From NCBI GenBank assembly GCA_013151785.1, contig JAADHP010000176.1:1-5763 (forward strand): a DNA stretch of 5,763 nucleotides, read 5' to 3'. The DNA is from Nitrospirota bacterium (GTDB lineage Bacteria; Nitrospirota; Thermodesulfovibrionia; Thermodesulfovibrionales; JdFR-85). Numbering within the stretch: the stretch's first letter is position 1; each line of letters starts with the position of its first letter. Below the pieces are notes generated by a model. That model was not told the DNA's origin, did not search any database, and saw only the letters and a program-made list of their open reading frames with translations. Positions 5,737-5,763 of the stretch are shown here, one piece after another. The position numbers and the translations under genes are program-made.

Positions 5737-5763
5737 TGATTTAATAATTTACCAGACTCACTG

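Noticed and set aside
5320..5739. Plus-strand open frame opposite clpS and the clpA start
   Set aside because: Antisense to the conserved ClpS gene and running through its promoter region. The Phe/Leu-rich stretch is the complement of Lys/Glu codons, not a credible membrane protein.

Overview
The window holds a compact stretch of bacterial core chromosome: two co-directional genes on the plus strand (a DivIVA-domain protein and hisS) converge on three minus-strand genes (clpS, clpA, aat). Two structured, non-coding palindromic elements lie in the only sizeable gaps. ClpA, ClpS and Aat together point to a Gram-negative-type bacterium. A DivIVA-domain gene overlapping a histidyl-tRNA synthetase with a cysteine-rich insertion, and moderate base composition, would fit a Nitrospirota or deltaproteobacterial-type lineage. 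That taxonomic guess is inference and weak.

Layout. Positions 1-120 carry two near-identical hairpins flanking a small palindrome. An extended -10 promoter at 168-176 and a strong Shine-Dalgarno at 192-199 serve the DivIVA-domain gene (206-793). Its end overlaps the start of hisS (765-2045), so the two probably form one transcript. hisS overlaps the 3' end of the opposing aat gene by 13 bp, with no obvious terminator between them. aat (2033-2728) is followed by a 379-bp gap up to the clpA stop codon. This gap contains a 133-bp element (2929-3061) with an outer stem of about 21 bp enclosing two inner hairpins. clpA (3110-5371) and clpS (5371-5685) are joined by a one-base TGATG overlap, and a promoter-like AT-rich stretch precedes clpS.

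Function. The minus-strand genes make up most of the bacterial Leu/N-degron pathway. Aat adds Leu or Phe to protein N-termini, ClpS recognises those N-termini, and ClpA unfolds the substrate for ClpP, which is not in the window. Both plus-strand genes are housekeeping: a curved-membrane-binding coiled-coil scaffold and tRNA-His charging.

No new protein system is visible. The most unusual signal is that the two non-coding elements, about 2.9 kb apart, share a 22-column core with 20 identities (44-65 and 3012-3033) and similar flanking stem ends. This suggests a dispersed palindromic repeat family of unknown role. A short reading frame (2874-3110, minus) runs through the second element and starts with a one-base overlap on the clpA stop; whether it is translated is uncertain.
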